From Chloroflexota bacterium (GTDB lineage: Bacteria; Chloroflexota; Limnocylindria; Limnocylindrales; CSP1-4): a stretch of 52,189 bases of DNA. Each line of letters opens with the position of its first letter. The first letter of the stretch is position 1. Under the pieces are notes generated by a model. The model did no database searches, was not told the origin of the DNA, and saw only the letters and a program-made list of their open reading frames with translations. Made by a program: the position numbers and the translations under genes. The DNA lies in assembly GCA_013698095.1 (NCBI GenBank), contig JACCVQ010000160.1:1-52189 (forward strand). Reading direction: 5' to 3'. Of the stretch, positions 1 to 8,224 are shown piece after piece.

Positions 1-79
1 AGTCAGTCACCGAGCCCGTAGACGCGGTCGGAGAGAGTCGTCCGGAGTCGCCCGAAGAGGCCGATCCACGAGGGGGAGC

Positions 80-154
80 TGGCTCCGGCGGTAAGATTCG
101 AACTTACGACCAAGCGGTTAACAGCCGCCCGCTCTACCACTGAGCTACGCCGGA
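80..154 (-). tRNA. tRNA-Asn (anticodon GUU)
   Basis: The minus strand folds as a full cloverleaf. The acceptor arm is TCCGGCG paired with CGCCGGA, followed by T8-A9. The D arm contains AGTGGTAGA, the anticodon loop is CTGTTAA (anticodon GTT), and the T loop is TTCGAAT. Discriminator base G and an encoded CCA close the 3' end. It decodes AAC/AAU. A TATCCT hexamer on the minus strand at 215-220, about 60 nt upstream, could be the -10 of its promoter; I see no convincing -35. Confidence 0.96.
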
Positions 155-318
155 GCGAGGGCCGGCGGACCGTGACGGGCCGCCGACGGGGGCGCCGTGG
201 CGGCGCCGGACGAGAGGATACCAGAAGGTCCGGCCAGGTCCGGCCGGGTCCGACCGGCGACGGATGGGCCGGGTCGGGGCCGGGCGTCCAGCGGCAACAG
301 GCGTCGGAGGGAGAGGAC

Positions 319-768
319 ATGCACGAGATGCCGGCGACGGCGATCCACGACCGGCCTGCAGTGCCGGAGCCCCGGGGAGGCGTCCGGGGCGGATCGGGCA
401 CGCTCGATGATCCGCGGTTCCTGCAGGTCCTGACGACCGAGCACTGGAGCCTCCTGACGGCCCGCTCCCTGGCCGACAACGAAGCCTTCACCCGGACCGG
501 CATGTTCCTGACCTTCCTCTCGATGTCGTTCGTCGGCCTCGCGCTGGTCGGTCCGCCCCTCTCGTTCAGCCGCACGCTCCTGATCGGGGCGGTCTGGCCG
601 CTTCCGCTTCTCGTGGGGGCCGTCGTCGCCGCCTTCGTGATCGTGCCGTGCATCGCCTCCGCGTTCCGGGGGGGCACAGGCTCAGTCCGATCTCCCGGTT
701 GCATTTCCGCGCGAACCGCACACAGGTCAGGGGCTGCAGCGCTGATCGCAATCCGCCGCCGGCCGTGA
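319..768 (+). pseudogene. truncated two-TM membrane protein
   Basis: This reading frame of 149 codons starts at ATG 319 behind a purine-rich GGAGGGAGAGG. The N-terminal half has the motif TTEHWSLLTARSL and two hydrophobic segments (roughly residues 55-75 and 85-110). It resembles a conserved actinobacterial/Chloroflexota membrane protein of unknown function. Members of that family normally continue with a cytoplasmic tail after the second membrane segment. Here the frame turns into Arg/Ser-rich sequence after about residue 118 and stops at 766-768. That stop overlaps the GTG start of the next gene (GTGA). I read this as a 3'-truncated gene whose lost end was replaced by the upstream region of the ATPase gene. 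A genuinely short, translated protein is still possible. Confidence 0.5.
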
Positions 769-1589
769 TCCACCTGACCCGAATCGGCCGCGCCTCGGGT
801 CGCCGAGGCGGCGATCCCGAGCGTCACGACCGCCCGGCGTTCCCGTTCGACATCCCGGCGGTTGCGACCCTGTCCGAGCTCGTCCTCGATCGGCCGGTCA
901 CGATCCTGGTCGGCGAGAACGGGTCGGGCAAGTCGACCCTGCTCGAGGCGATCGCGATCGCGGCCAAGGCGACGACGGCGGGCTCGTCCGACGCCGCCGA
1001 CGACGAGACCCTCGCCGGCGTCCGGTCCCTCGCCGCGGACCTACGCCTGTCGTGGGCCAGCCGCACGCACCGCGGCTTCTTCCTCCGGGCCGAGGACTTC
1101 TTCGGCTTTGCCCGGCGGATGGCCACGATGCGCTCGGATCTGGAGGCGGGTCTCGCCCAGGTCCTGGTCGAGTACGCCGACCGCGAGGCATTCGCCCGCG
1201 ATCTGGCCGCCGGGCCCTACCGAAAGGAGCTCCGCGAGCTGGAGCGACGCTATGGCGACGGCATCGACACGCATTCCCATGGCGAGGCCTTCCTCGCGTT
1301 CTTCCGCGATCGGTTCGTCCCGGGCGGGACGTACTTCCTCGACGAGCCGGAGGCGCCTCTTTCGCCGTTCCGCCAGCTCGCCTTCCTCGCCCTCGTCGGG
1401 GAGGCCGTCGCGACCGGCTGCCAGGTCGTGATGGCCACCCACTCGCCGATCCTGCTCGCCTGCCCGGATGCCGCAATCTGGTCCTTCGACACCACCCCGA
1501 TCCGGCGGGTCGAGTGGCGCGACCTCGAGCACGTGACGTTGACCCGCGACTTTCTCAACGACCCCGAGGCGTTCCTGCGCCACCTTTGA
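765..1589 (+). CDS. AAA-family ATPase (ABC/SMC-like, small)
   Basis: A 274-residue P-loop ATPase of the compact AAA_15/AAA_21-like type found across bacteria, with no partner domain. Visible motifs are Walker A GENGSGKST (residues 50-58), Walker B FLDEPE near 190-196 and the switch histidine ATHSP near 226. The family resembles the nucleotide-binding domain of ABC/RecF-type ATPases but has no membrane domain, and its physiological role is not established. I chose GTG 765 because family members begin with a short beta-strand just before the hydrophobic strand leading to Walker A. The longer upstream frame has no family-like sequence. The start overlaps the stop of the truncated upstream frame by four bases. 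Confidence 0.82.
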   Translation: MIHLTRIGRASGRRGGDPERHDRPAFPFDIPAVATLSELVLDRPVTILVGENGSGKSTLLEAIAIAAKATTAGSSDAADDETLAGVRSLAADLRLSWASRTHRGFFLRAEDFFGFARRMATMRSDLEAGLAQVLVEYADREAFARDLAAGPYRKELRELERRYGDGIDTHSHGEAFLAFFRDRFVPGGTYFLDEPEAPLSPFRQLAFLALVGEAVATGCQVVMATHSPILLACPDAAIWSFDTTPIRRVEWRDLEHVTLTRDFLNDPEAFLRHL

Positions 1590-1600
1590 GTGACGGTCGG

Positions 1601-1606
1601 TATCCT
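1601..1606 (+). promoter_or_regulatory. possible -10 element, leaderless start
   Basis: TATCCT six bases upstream of ATG 1613, with no Shine-Dalgarno. The same arrangement is seen before three other first genes in the window (8213, 11540, 48064). Confidence 0.4.
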
Positions 1607-1612
1607 CCGGGC

Positions 1613-2491
1613 ATGACGAACCCGCAGCCGCTGATCTCCGCGAACGAGCTGCTCGGCCTGGTCCGGACGGGGGCGGACGACCTCCGGATCGTCGACTGTC
1701 GCTGGGTCCTCGGGAATCCCGGGGCAGGCGCGATCGTCTACGCCCGGAGCCACCTGCCGGGCTCGATCCACCTCGACCTGGACGACGATCTCGCCGACCC
1801 GACCGGCTTCGGCGCACCGGGTCGTCATCCTCTGCCCTCCCCCGCCGACCTTGCGGCGGATCTCGGCCTGGCCGGCATCGGGGATCACCATCTCGTCGTC
1901 GCCTACGACGACGTCGGGGGCTGGGTTGCCGCCCGGCTGTGGTGGATGCTCGACGTCCTCGGCCACGAGAGCGTCCGGGTCCTCGACGGCGGAATCGCCG
2001 CGTGGACGGCGGCCGGTGGCGAGCTGACCGCCGATGTGCCGGCCTGGCCGGCGGCCGACCTCCACCTCGCCGAGCGCTGGGATCGAGTGATCGCGCGCGA
2101 AGAGCTGCGGGCACGGCTCGGATCCGTCGTGCTCCTCGACGCTCGTGGCGGGCCGCGCTATCGCGGCGAGACCGAGCCCATCGATCCGGTCGCCGGCCAC
2201 ATCCCGACGGCACAGAACCTGCCGACCGACGCCAACCTCACCGAGCCAACCGGGGCTTTCCGATCGGCCGACGAGCTCGCGGCGCAGTTCCGCGACCTCG
2301 GGGCGGACGGTTCGATGGGCCCGGTCGTCACGTCGTGCGGGAGCGGCGTATCCGCGCTCCACCACGCCCTCGCGATGCGCGCTGCCGGCCTCCCCGACCC
2401 GATCCTGTACGTCGGCTCGTACAGCGACTGGTCGCGCTCGGGCGAGGGAGTCGCGACGGGACCCGAGCCCGGGGACCCGCCCGCCGCCTGA
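1613..2491 (+). CDS. sulfurtransferase (rhodanese / 3-mercaptopyruvate type)
   Basis: A 292-residue protein with two tandem rhodanese domains (about 8-140 and 155-285), the normal length for this family. The N-terminal domain is catalytically inactive. The C-terminal domain carries the active cysteine near residue 242 in CGSGVSA. A CG[S/T]GV loop is characteristic of 3-mercaptopyruvate sulfurtransferases, whereas thiosulfate rhodaneses tend to have CRKGV. The protein would form a cysteine persulfide and pass sulfane sulfur to cyanide, thiols or thioredoxin in the cytoplasm. No Shine-Dalgarno is visible. A TATCCT hexamer lies six bases before the ATG, so the transcript may be leaderless. The gene is monocistronic by spacing. 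Confidence 0.9.
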   Translation: MTNPQPLISANELLGLVRTGADDLRIVDCRWVLGNPGAGAIVYARSHLPGSIHLDLDDDLADPTGFGAPGRHPLPSPADLAADLGLAGIGDHHLVVAYDDVGGWVAARLWWMLDVLGHESVRVLDGGIAAWTAAGGELTADVPAWPAADLHLAERWDRVIAREELRARLGSVVLLDARGGPRYRGETEPIDPVAGHIPTAQNLPTDANLTEPTGAFRSADELAAQFRDLGADGSMGPVVTSCGSGVSALHHALAMRAAGLPDPILYVGSYSDWSRSGEGVATGPEPGDPPAA

Positions 2492-2728
2492 GTCAGCCGG
2501 TGCGACCAGCGCGGCCCGCCCACCGCCTGGATCGCAGACACGCCGAGGGGCTCGGCATGGCGATCGGCGCACCACCACCCTTGCTCCGGCGGGGTCGTCA
2601 ATAGGAGCGCGCTGGGTCGCCGCCGACTCGGCCCGCGAGCTCCAGCGCGCCAGGTAACGAGGCAGCCAGACCCGTGGGTCCCAGGGCGGGGCCGGCAAGG
2701 GTTTCGTCGAAGTCGATGGCAGTCATCG
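2492..2728. other. intergenic region, no supported gene
   Basis: About 240 bases between the sulfurtransferase stop and the earliest possible XRE start. A 42-codon minus-strand frame (2598-2726) lacks a Shine-Dalgarno, signal peptide or recognisable motif. I see no strong hairpin and no promoter I would defend. Confidence 0.4.
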
Positions 2729-3451
2729 TTGATCCCGCGCGAAGGCGTCGATGGGCGCCAGTCTAGGCGGGCAGGACAGGATGGCCCAAGGGCGATCCGA
2801 CAACGGCGAGTTGACGTAGGCGCCGAGCGCGGACGCGAGCTCGTGGCGCTCGTGACACGTGACTTCGTGAAGGCGCGGACCAACGCTGGGCTATCCCAGG
2901 ACGAAGTCGGGGCAGCGCTCGGGATGTCGCGGTCGCAATACGGTCGGATCGAGCTTGGCCGGTCGCCGGATGTCTCCATCGTCACGGCCGCGCGCATCGC
3001 GGCGGTCCTGAGCCTCACCGCGTCGCTGCGGCTCTACCCCACGAGCGAGCCAATCCGAGATGCAGCCCACTCGGCCCTGCTCGAACGCCTGCGGATTCGT
3101 TGTCATCGATCGCTCCGCTGGCGGACGGAAGTGCCGTTGCCGGGTCAGGGCGACCTTCGTGCCTGGGACGCGGTCGTGGACGGATTCGGGCGGCCGGCGG
3201 TGCGGGGTGGCATCGAAGCCGAGACCCGACCTGTCGATGGCCAGGCATTGGAGCGCAAGTTGGCGCTCAAGGAACGGGACGGGGCGGTCGACTGGATGAT
3301 CCTGCTCCTCGCGGACACGCGCCACAATCGCACGTTCCTGCGCGGGCCGGGCGAAGCGCTCAAGCGCCGGTTTCCGCTCGACGGTCGCCGCGCACTGGAG
3401 CTGCTTGCGGCCGGCGTCGACCCTGAGGCAAGCGGGCTCGTGCTTCTGTAG
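2729..3451 (+). CDS. XRE-family transcriptional regulator
   Basis: The protein has an N-terminal XRE helix-turn-helix: AGLSQDEVGAALGMSRSQYGRIELGR contains the recognition helix and the conserved Gly-rich turn. It is followed by a 150-residue C-terminal region without a named domain. The same two-part layout is common in Chloroflexota regulators, where the C-terminal part looks like a small alpha/beta domain; whether it binds a ligand or cuts nucleic acid is unknown. Start choice is uncertain. TTG 2729 gives 240 residues; GTG 2843 or GTG 2852 would start just before the HTH. I keep the long form because the stretch AIRQRRVDVGAERGREL resembles the helix that precedes the HTH in relatives. No linked target gene is evident. 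Confidence 0.7.
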   Translation: MIPREGVDGRQSRRAGQDGPRAIRQRRVDVGAERGRELVALVTRDFVKARTNAGLSQDEVGAALGMSRSQYGRIELGRSPDVSIVTAARIAAVLSLTASLRLYPTSEPIRDAAHSALLERLRIRCHRSLRWRTEVPLPGQGDLRAWDAVVDGFGRPAVRGGIEAETRPVDGQALERKLALKERDGAVDWMILLLADTRHNRTFLRGPGEALKRRFPLDGRRALELLAAGVDPEASGLVLL

Positions 3452-3471
3452 GCCCCGCTGGCGACGCGCCC

Positions 3472-3671
3472 GCGCATCCAATGCGCCAACGAGACGTCCG
3501 GCGGCCAGCCCGCTCGAGTAGCTTGTTGAGATTGCGCATCCGACGCGCGGAATCGTCCGCATGGACCGCCCGAGACGCTCTCGACGCCACGATCGCGTCC
3601 GTCCGCCAATCCTCAGGTCTGGGTTGGCGCGTTGGATGCGCGGTGAAGCAGATTTGGCGCATCCAACGCGC
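3472..3671. repeat. dispersed palindromic 15-16 bp element, four copies
   Basis: Four copies of a GCGCATCC[A/G]A[C/T]GCGC element occur within 200 bases between the XRE gene and rpoD: 3472-3487 (plus), 3534-3549 (plus), 3627-3641 (minus) and 3657-3671 (plus). The first copy is itself partly palindromic (GCGCAT with ATGCGC). The last two face each other as a hairpin. No gene in the interval explains them. They look like a REP-type intergenic repeat. Confidence 0.7.
3627..3671 (-). terminator. 15-bp stem-loop downstream of rpoD
   Basis: GCGCGTTGGATGCGC (3627-3641) is the exact reverse complement of GCGCATCCAACGCGC (3657-3671), with a 15-base loop. It lies about 60 bases beyond the rpoD stop. 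There is no T-run, so it may act as a non-canonical terminator or 3'-end stabiliser rather than a classical intrinsic terminator. Confidence 0.5.
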
Positions 3672-3728
3672 ACCGCGCTGAAGCGCGGGGCGCCCTCGAG
3701 CGGCCGCGATCGCCCGGCACCGAACGAC

Positions 3729-5468
3729 CTACTCCAGGTAGTCCTTGAGCTTGCGGCTGCGGCTCGGGTGGCGGAGCTTGCGCAGCGCCTTCGCCTCGAT
3801 CTGGCGGATCCGCTCGCGGGTCACGTTGAACTCGCGGCCCACCTCCTCGAGCGTCCGTGCCCGGCCATCCTCGAGCCCGAATCGGAGCTGTAGCACCCGC
3901 CGCTCGCGCCCGGTCAGAGAATCCAGCACCGCCTCCACCTGCTCCTTGAGGAGCTGATGCGACGCCGCCTCGGCCGGCGCCAGTGCGCCACGGTCCTCGA
4001 TGAAGTCGCCGAGGTGGGAGTCCTCCTCCTCGCCGATCGGAGTCTCGAGCGAGACCGGCTCCTGCGAGACCTTGATGATCTCGCGGACCTTCTCGGGGGT
4101 GACCTGGACCTCCTGGCCCTTCGACATGGCCTCCGCGATCTCCTCGACCGTCGGCTCGCGCCCGAGCTCCTGGAGCAGCTGTCGTGACACGCGGATCAGG
4201 CGATTGATCGTCTCGACCATGTGGACCGGGATCCGGATCGTCCGGGCCTGATCCGCGATCGCCCGAGTGATGGCCTGGCGGATCCACCACGTGGCGTAGG
4301 TCGAGAACTTGAAGCCCTTCTCGAAGTCGAACTTCTCGACCGCCCGGATCAGGCCGATGTTGCCTTCCTGGATCAGGTCGAGGAACGACATCCCGCGGCC
4401 GATGTACTTCTTCGCGATCGAGACCACGAGCCGGAGGTTGGCCGACGTCAGCTGCTCCCGGGCGTCCCGGCCGATCCGGACCAGCTCGCCCTTGCGGAGG
4501 GCGAGCTTCGTGTTGAGCGGGACCTCCGGATCGAAGCCCATCCGCTTGAACAGGTCGGCGTCGTTGCCGGCTGTGACCCAGCGCTCGAGGGCCGGGAAGG
4601 CCACGTCGTCACGGGTCCAGTCATAGATGGCGCGCAGCCCGACGTTGTCGCGCGAGTCGAGATCGCCGTTGTGGACCGCGAGATAGGCCCAGTCAAGGAG
4701 CGCCAGGAACAACTCGGGTGCGGGCTTCTCGCTGTACGCCGCGACGAGCTTGCGGGCTTCCTTCAGGAGGTTCTTCGTCCCGTCGGTCTGGGCATCGCGG
4801 CCGGCCTTGATCAGGTGGAAGTCGGGCGGCGCAGTGAGCAGGTCCTTGGCAGCCTTGGCGTGGATCGCGTCGTGGACGAGGCGATGGGCCTCCTCGCCGA
4901 GCGGCAACCGATGCTGCGGCTTTGTCGACCTGGTCTTGCGCTCGGTGTCGTGCAGCGTCCACTCGTGGAGCGAGACGATCCCCTTCCACGGCGCCTCGAC
5001 GAGCTGCTCGCCAAGCTCGATCGCCTTGGCCAGGACGACTTCCTCCTCGGCAGTGAGGAGGGCGACCTTGCCGATTTCCTTGAGGTACATCCGGACCGGA
5101 TCGTCGATTCCGATCATGTCGGCGCTGATTGCGTCGAGCTCCTCGGCGGTCGGCTCGTCGACCTCCTTCGGATCGAGCTTCGTCGGCGCCTCGCTCGGCA
5201 TCTTGTTGTCGACGACCGCGCCGTCCTCGCCGATCACCTCGACCCCGACGTCGCCGCCGTCGGCCGGCGCCGAGCCGTCGGTCCCAGGCTCCGCACCCAG
5301 GTCCAGATCGTCGTCGTCCTCGTCCTCGTCGCTCGCGACCTTCGGCAGGACGACCTTCGCCGCTCGCAGGTTGCGGGTGGCGAGGCGAGCCTCCTCGACG
5401 TCGGCCTTGGCCCGGCGCGGCCGAGTCAGGACAGCCTCGACGAGCTGCTTGTCCAATGGATCAGCCAT
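3729..5468 (-). CDS. rpoD: RNA polymerase primary sigma factor
   Basis: A 579-residue group 1 sigma-70 factor that directs RNA polymerase to housekeeping promoters. The first ~115 residues are acidic (a [11 protein letters not shown] tract), as in region 1.1. Region 1.2 follows (about 121-154, [12 protein letters not shown]). A long non-conserved insertion spans about 155-330. Region 2 (about 335-410) has [30 protein letters not shown] and the -10 melting segment [10 protein letters not shown]. Region 3 runs to about 490, and region 4 has its HTH at about 537-560 ([22 protein letters not shown]). The insertion is large for a high-GC Gram-positive type sigma and recalls the non-conserved region of proteobacterial RpoD. 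The gene lies 60 bases downstream of dnaG on the same strand, the conserved dnaG-rpoD pair. Confidence 0.97.
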   Translation of the reverse strand: MADPLDKQLVEAVLTRPRRAKADVEEARLATRNLRAAKVVLPKVASDEDEDDDDLDLGAEPGTDGSAPADGGDVGVEVIGEDGAVVDNKMPSEAPTKLDPKEVDEPTAEELDAISADMIGIDDPVRMYLKEIGKVALLTAEEEVVLAKAIELGEQLVEAPWKGIVSLHEWTLHDTERKTRSTKPQHRLPLGEEAHRLVHDAIHAKAAKDLLTAPPDFHLIKAGRDAQTDGTKNLLKEARKLVAAYSEKPAPELFLALLDWAYLAVHNGDLDSRDNVGLRAIYDWTRDDVAFPALERWVTAGNDADLFKRMGFDPEVPLNTKLALRKGELVRIGRDAREQLTSANLRLVVSIAKKYIGRGMSFLDLIQEGNIGLIRAVEKFDFEKGFKFSTYATWWIRQAITRAIADQARTIRIPVHMVETINRLIRVSRQLLQELGREPTVEEIAEAMSKGQEVQVTPEKVREIIKVSQEPVSLETPIGEEEDSHLGDFIEDRGALAPAEAASHQLLKEQVEAVLDSLTGRERRVLQLRFGLEDGRARTLEEVGREFNVTRERIRQIEAKALRKLRHPSRSRKLKDYLE

Positions 5469-5528
5469 CAGTGTGCCTCCGAGGTTGGGGACGAGGGACG
5501 CGGGACGTGACGGTGATGGTCAAGAGGG

Positions 5529-7439
5529 TCATGCACGGACGAGAACCGTGGCCTGTTCGATCTGGCGGTCCACGGCTCGGCGCGATTCGAGGTTCTGGCG
5601 CTGGAGGTCCAGGAGCCGTGTGACGGTCTCGCGCTCACCGCGACCCTCGGCCGCGAGGAGCTCCGAGCCGACCCAATCGGCCCGCTCGTCGAGCCGGATC
5701 CGTTCGAGACGAAGGAGACAGCGATCGACGGCGTACGTGATCCGCTCGGGCGAGATCCGGGCGAGATCCGGCGACGGCCGCGCCAGGATCGCCTGTGCCA
5801 GCTCGCAAATCGAGTCGTCGAGGCCGGCCAGCAGGGTGGCCATCGAGAACGGCGGGTGGATGCCCTGATCGTTCGACGCGCGCTGGAGAACGATCGCCCG
5901 GAAGAGCTCACGAGCGGGCGTCGACGGCAGCTGGTCAGGCCCGATCTCGTCGGACGCCCGGAGCTGTTGATCGGGCACGAGCAAGATCAGCCGGAGCAGC
6001 TCCTCCTCGACCGGGGTGATCGCGGCCAGGATCCGGTCGACAGGGAGGGCGTCTGCGGCGCCGATCACTGCGTCGGCAGTGATCCGGCCCTGGACGGCGG
6101 TCGAATCGGCCCGGCGGTGGAGGACCTCGAGGACGGTTCGCTCCTCGACGCCCGACAGGCGCTGGATCGTCTGGAGATAGGCGTCGCGCATCACCGGGCT
6201 CGGGATCGCCCGGAGCGTCGGCACGATCGCATCGACGAACCGGGACTTGCCACCGGGCGAGCGGAGGTCATAGGCCTTGCTGTGCTGGTCGATCAGGTAC
6301 TCGACGATCGGCTGGGCGGTCCGGACTTCCTCGCGCCACAGATCGGGCGACTCGCGGACGACCTCGTCGGGGTCCTTGCCGTCGGGCAGCCGCACGACCC
6401 GGACCTCGTCGAGCTCGACACCTGTGTCGGCGGCGGCGAGCTGGCCGATCAGCGACTCGAGCGCCTGCGCTCCGAACGTCCCGGCCTTGTCACCGGCCGC
6501 GTCGACGTCGTAGGCCAGGGCGATCTTCGTCGCGTAGCGCGTCAGGAGCGCGACCTGACCCGGTGTCAGGGCGGTCCCGAGCGACGCGACGACGTTGTCG
6601 AAGCCCGCCTGGTGGGCCATCAGCGCGTCGGTGTATCCCTCGACGATCACCGCCTGGCCGGTCTTGCGGATCGGCGCCTTGGCCCGGTCGATCAGGTACA
6701 GCGTGCGCGACTTGTCGAAGAGCGGCGTCGCTGGCGAGTTCAGGTACTTCGGCCCATGGTCCTTGCCGTCGTCCGTGGCGTTGCCGAGGATCCGCCCGCC
6801 GAGTCCGACCGGGCTGGCATTCGCGTCGCGGATCGGAAAGATGACTCGCTCCCGGAAGCGGTCGTAGACGCCGCCCCGGGCGGACTGGCGTGGCTGGCCC
6901 AGCCCGACCTCGACCAGCTCATCTGCCCGGACCTGGCGCTTGGCAGCGAGCGTCCGGGCGAGGACGTCCCAGCCGCCGGGTGCGTAGCCGAGCTGATAGG
7001 CGGCGATCGAGGCGTCGGTGATGCCCCGGCTGCGAAGGTAGTCCAGCGCCGGCTGACCGGTCTTCGAGCCGGTCAGGACCGCGTGATAGAAGGCGATCGC
7101 GCTCTCCATCACGTCGCGCAGACGCGCCTTCCGGGCGTCCTCGCGGGTCGTCCGCTCGTCGATCTCGACGCCGGCCCTGGCGGCCAGGACCTTGAGCGCT
7201 TCGGGAAAGGACAGGCCGTCACGCTTCATCACGAAGCTGAAGATGTCGCCGCCCTCGCCGCAGCCGAAGCACTTCCAGGACTCGCGGGCGGGCGTCACGG
7301 TGAAGGACGGCGTCTTCTCGCCGTGGAACGGGCAGAGCCCCTTGAAGGTGGAGCCTGCCTTCTTCAGCTGAACGGTCTCGCCGACAATGTCGACGACGCT
7401 CAGCTTGTTCTTCACTTCGGCCGCGACTCCGACCGCCAA
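5529..7439 (-). CDS. dnaG: DNA primase
   Basis: DnaG synthesises RNA primers at the replication fork. The CHC2 zinc-binding domain is intact: C36, H39, C57 and C60 in LCPFHGEKTPSF and CFGCGEGGD. The Toprim catalytic core shows the acidic residue in VEGYTD (E267) and the DVD motif (D311, D313) in AYDVDAAGDKA. A helical C-terminal region (about 440-636) should bind the helicase. I start at TTG 7439 because the encoded N-terminus then matches the usual short DnaG leader directly before VVDIVGETVQLKKAG. An extended frame continues upstream to 7586 but would run through the two palindromes and has no family similarity. First gene of the dnaG-rpoD operon. Confidence 0.94.
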   Translation of the reverse strand: MAVGVAAEVKNKLSVVDIVGETVQLKKAGSTFKGLCPFHGEKTPSFTVTPARESWKCFGCGEGGDIFSFVMKRDGLSFPEALKVLAARAGVEIDERTTREDARKARLRDVMESAIAFYHAVLTGSKTGQPALDYLRSRGITDASIAAYQLGYAPGGWDVLARTLAAKRQVRADELVEVGLGQPRQSARGGVYDRFRERVIFPIRDANASPVGLGGRILGNATDDGKDHGPKYLNSPATPLFDKSRTLYLIDRAKAPIRKTGQAVIVEGYTDALMAHQAGFDNVVASLGTALTPGQVALLTRYATKIALAYDVDAAGDKAGTFGAQALESLIGQLAAADTGVELDEVRVVRLPDGKDPDEVVRESPDLWREEVRTAQPIVEYLIDQHSKAYDLRSPGGKSRFVDAIVPTLRAIPSPVMRDAYLQTIQRLSGVEERTVLEVLHRRADSTAVQGRITADAVIGAADALPVDRILAAITPVEEELLRLILLVPDQQLRASDEIGPDQLPSTPARELFRAIVLQRASNDQGIHPPFSMATLLAGLDDSICELAQAILARPSPDLARISPERITYAVDRCLLRLERIRLDERADWVGSELLAAEGRGERETVTRLLDLQRQNLESRRAVDRQIEQATVLVRA

Positions 7440-7543
7440 GCTCGCCCTCCCGGCCCGGGTGCACGCCCCGTGGCCCGTGCGTCCGGCATGACGACCGGAC
7501 AATCCGGTTGAACCCACAGCGGCCTGCGCCGGACATGGCTGTG

Positions 7544-7566
7544 GGCTTGTCAAGTCTTGACAAGCC
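7544..7566. promoter_or_regulatory. perfect 11-bp inverted repeat upstream of dnaG
   Basis: GGCTTGTCAAG (7544-7554) and CTTGACAAGCC (7556-7566) are exact reverse complements separated by one base. The repeat is about 105 bases upstream of the dnaG start. In DNA this GC-rich, an AT-containing dyad of this perfection is unlikely by chance, and its near-zero spacer suits a dimeric DNA-binding protein better than a hairpin. It shares the TGTCAA/TTGACA core with the second dyad at 7592-7618. Confidence 0.6.
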
Positions 7567-7591
7567 GCTCGGGCCAATCGTAGCACCCGTT

Positions 7592-7618
7592 TGTCAATAC
7601 CTCAGCGGGGTATTGACA
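7592..7618. promoter_or_regulatory. 10-bp inverted repeat, operator or terminator
   Basis: TGTCAATACC (7592-7601) and GGTATTGACA (7609-7618) are exact reverse complements with a 7-base spacer. The site lies three bases past the DoxX stop and ahead of dnaG. It could terminate the DoxX transcript or form, with 7544-7566, a regulatory region for dnaG-rpoD. The TTGACA boxes it contains have no -10 at normal spacing. Confidence 0.5.
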
Positions 7619-7621
7619 GGT

Positions 7622-8170
7622 TCACCGGGTGTCGGACGCGGCCCCATCACGAGCGTCAGGCAGGTCGGGGCTCGGCTCCGGCACGAGGCCCCCGCCGCGG
7701 ACCGTGGCGCCGACCACCATCGCGCCCGCGATGAGGACGGCATTCTTGATGATGTATTGACCCTCGAGCGTCGGGGCGTACGGGAACTGCAAGAAGGTCT
7801 CGGCCGGGAAGATCAGGAGCGGCGTCAGCGTCCCCAGCATCTGGACGAACAGGAGCAGGAGCGTCGCGCGGATCGCGATTCGGGTCAGCAATCCGATCCC
7901 GATCAGGCATTCCCAGATCGCCAGGAGCGGCACGGACACCGCCGGGGGCACGATCCCGAGGCTGAGCACCTCGATGGTGCGCGCGGCGAGGCCCTCGGCC
8001 GGGCTGAGGCCCGGGATCAGCTTCAGTGCTCCGAACCAGAGGAAGACGGTCCCGAGCGCGATCCGCAGGAGCGGGACCCCGAAGCGGGCCATGGCCGCGG
8101 TGATCCGGCGATCGAGGCGGTCGAGGGCGGGGATCGCCCGGACCGGCCCGGGCACGTCGTGGTTGTGCAT
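7622..8170 (-). CDS. DoxX family membrane protein
   Basis: A 182-residue integral membrane protein with about four hydrophobic segments and the DoxX-type sequence GLTLRI-like opening (VPLLRIALGTVFLWFGALKL). A second segment, PLLAIWECLIGIGLLT, and a C-terminal hydrophobic stretch, IKNAVLIAGAMVVGA, follow. DoxX proteins are small four-helix membrane proteins linked in different bacteria to quinol or thiosulfate metabolism and to oxidative-stress complexes; the substrate here cannot be read from sequence. I start at ATG 8170 (MHNHDVPGP) rather than the longer frame, because the upstream extension is charged, low-complexity and overlaps the divergent neighbour. It ends just before the 7592-7618 inverted repeat. 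Confidence 0.83.
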   Translation of the reverse strand: MHNHDVPGPVRAIPALDRLDRRITAAMARFGVPLLRIALGTVFLWFGALKLIPGLSPAEGLAARTIEVLSLGIVPPAVSVPLLAIWECLIGIGLLTRIAIRATLLLLFVQMLGTLTPLLIFPAETFLQFPYAPTLEGQYIIKNAVLIAGAMVVGATVRGGGLVPEPSPDLPDARDGAASDTR

Positions 8171-8212
8171 GTCGCCATTGTCACGCCTGCGGTCCGGCAA
8201 CGCGGACTCCGC

Positions 8213-8218
8213 TACGCT
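8213..8218 (+). promoter_or_regulatory. possible -10 element, leaderless start
   Basis: TACGCT six bases before ATG 8225. The gene has no Shine-Dalgarno and is divergent from the DoxX gene, so a promoter must lie in this 54-base gap. Confidence 0.4.
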
Positions 8219-8224
8219 CGGGTC

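Noticed and set aside
2598..2726. 42-codon minus-strand open frame before the XRE regulator
   Set aside because: No ribosome-binding site, no signal peptide or motif; unlike the 11270 gene there is nothing to support expression.
3472..3671. CRISPR array
   Set aside because: The copies are irregularly spaced, in both orientations and lack unique spacers of uniform length; no cas genes nearby.
5856..7511. Long plus-strand open frame antisense to dnaG
   Set aside because: A consequence of high GC and codon bias; the minus strand encodes an intact primase with all motifs.
7544..7618. TTGACA boxes as dnaG promoter -35 elements
   Set aside because: None has a -10 at 16-18 bases; TACGAT on the minus strand lies only 9 bases from the nearest TTGACA.
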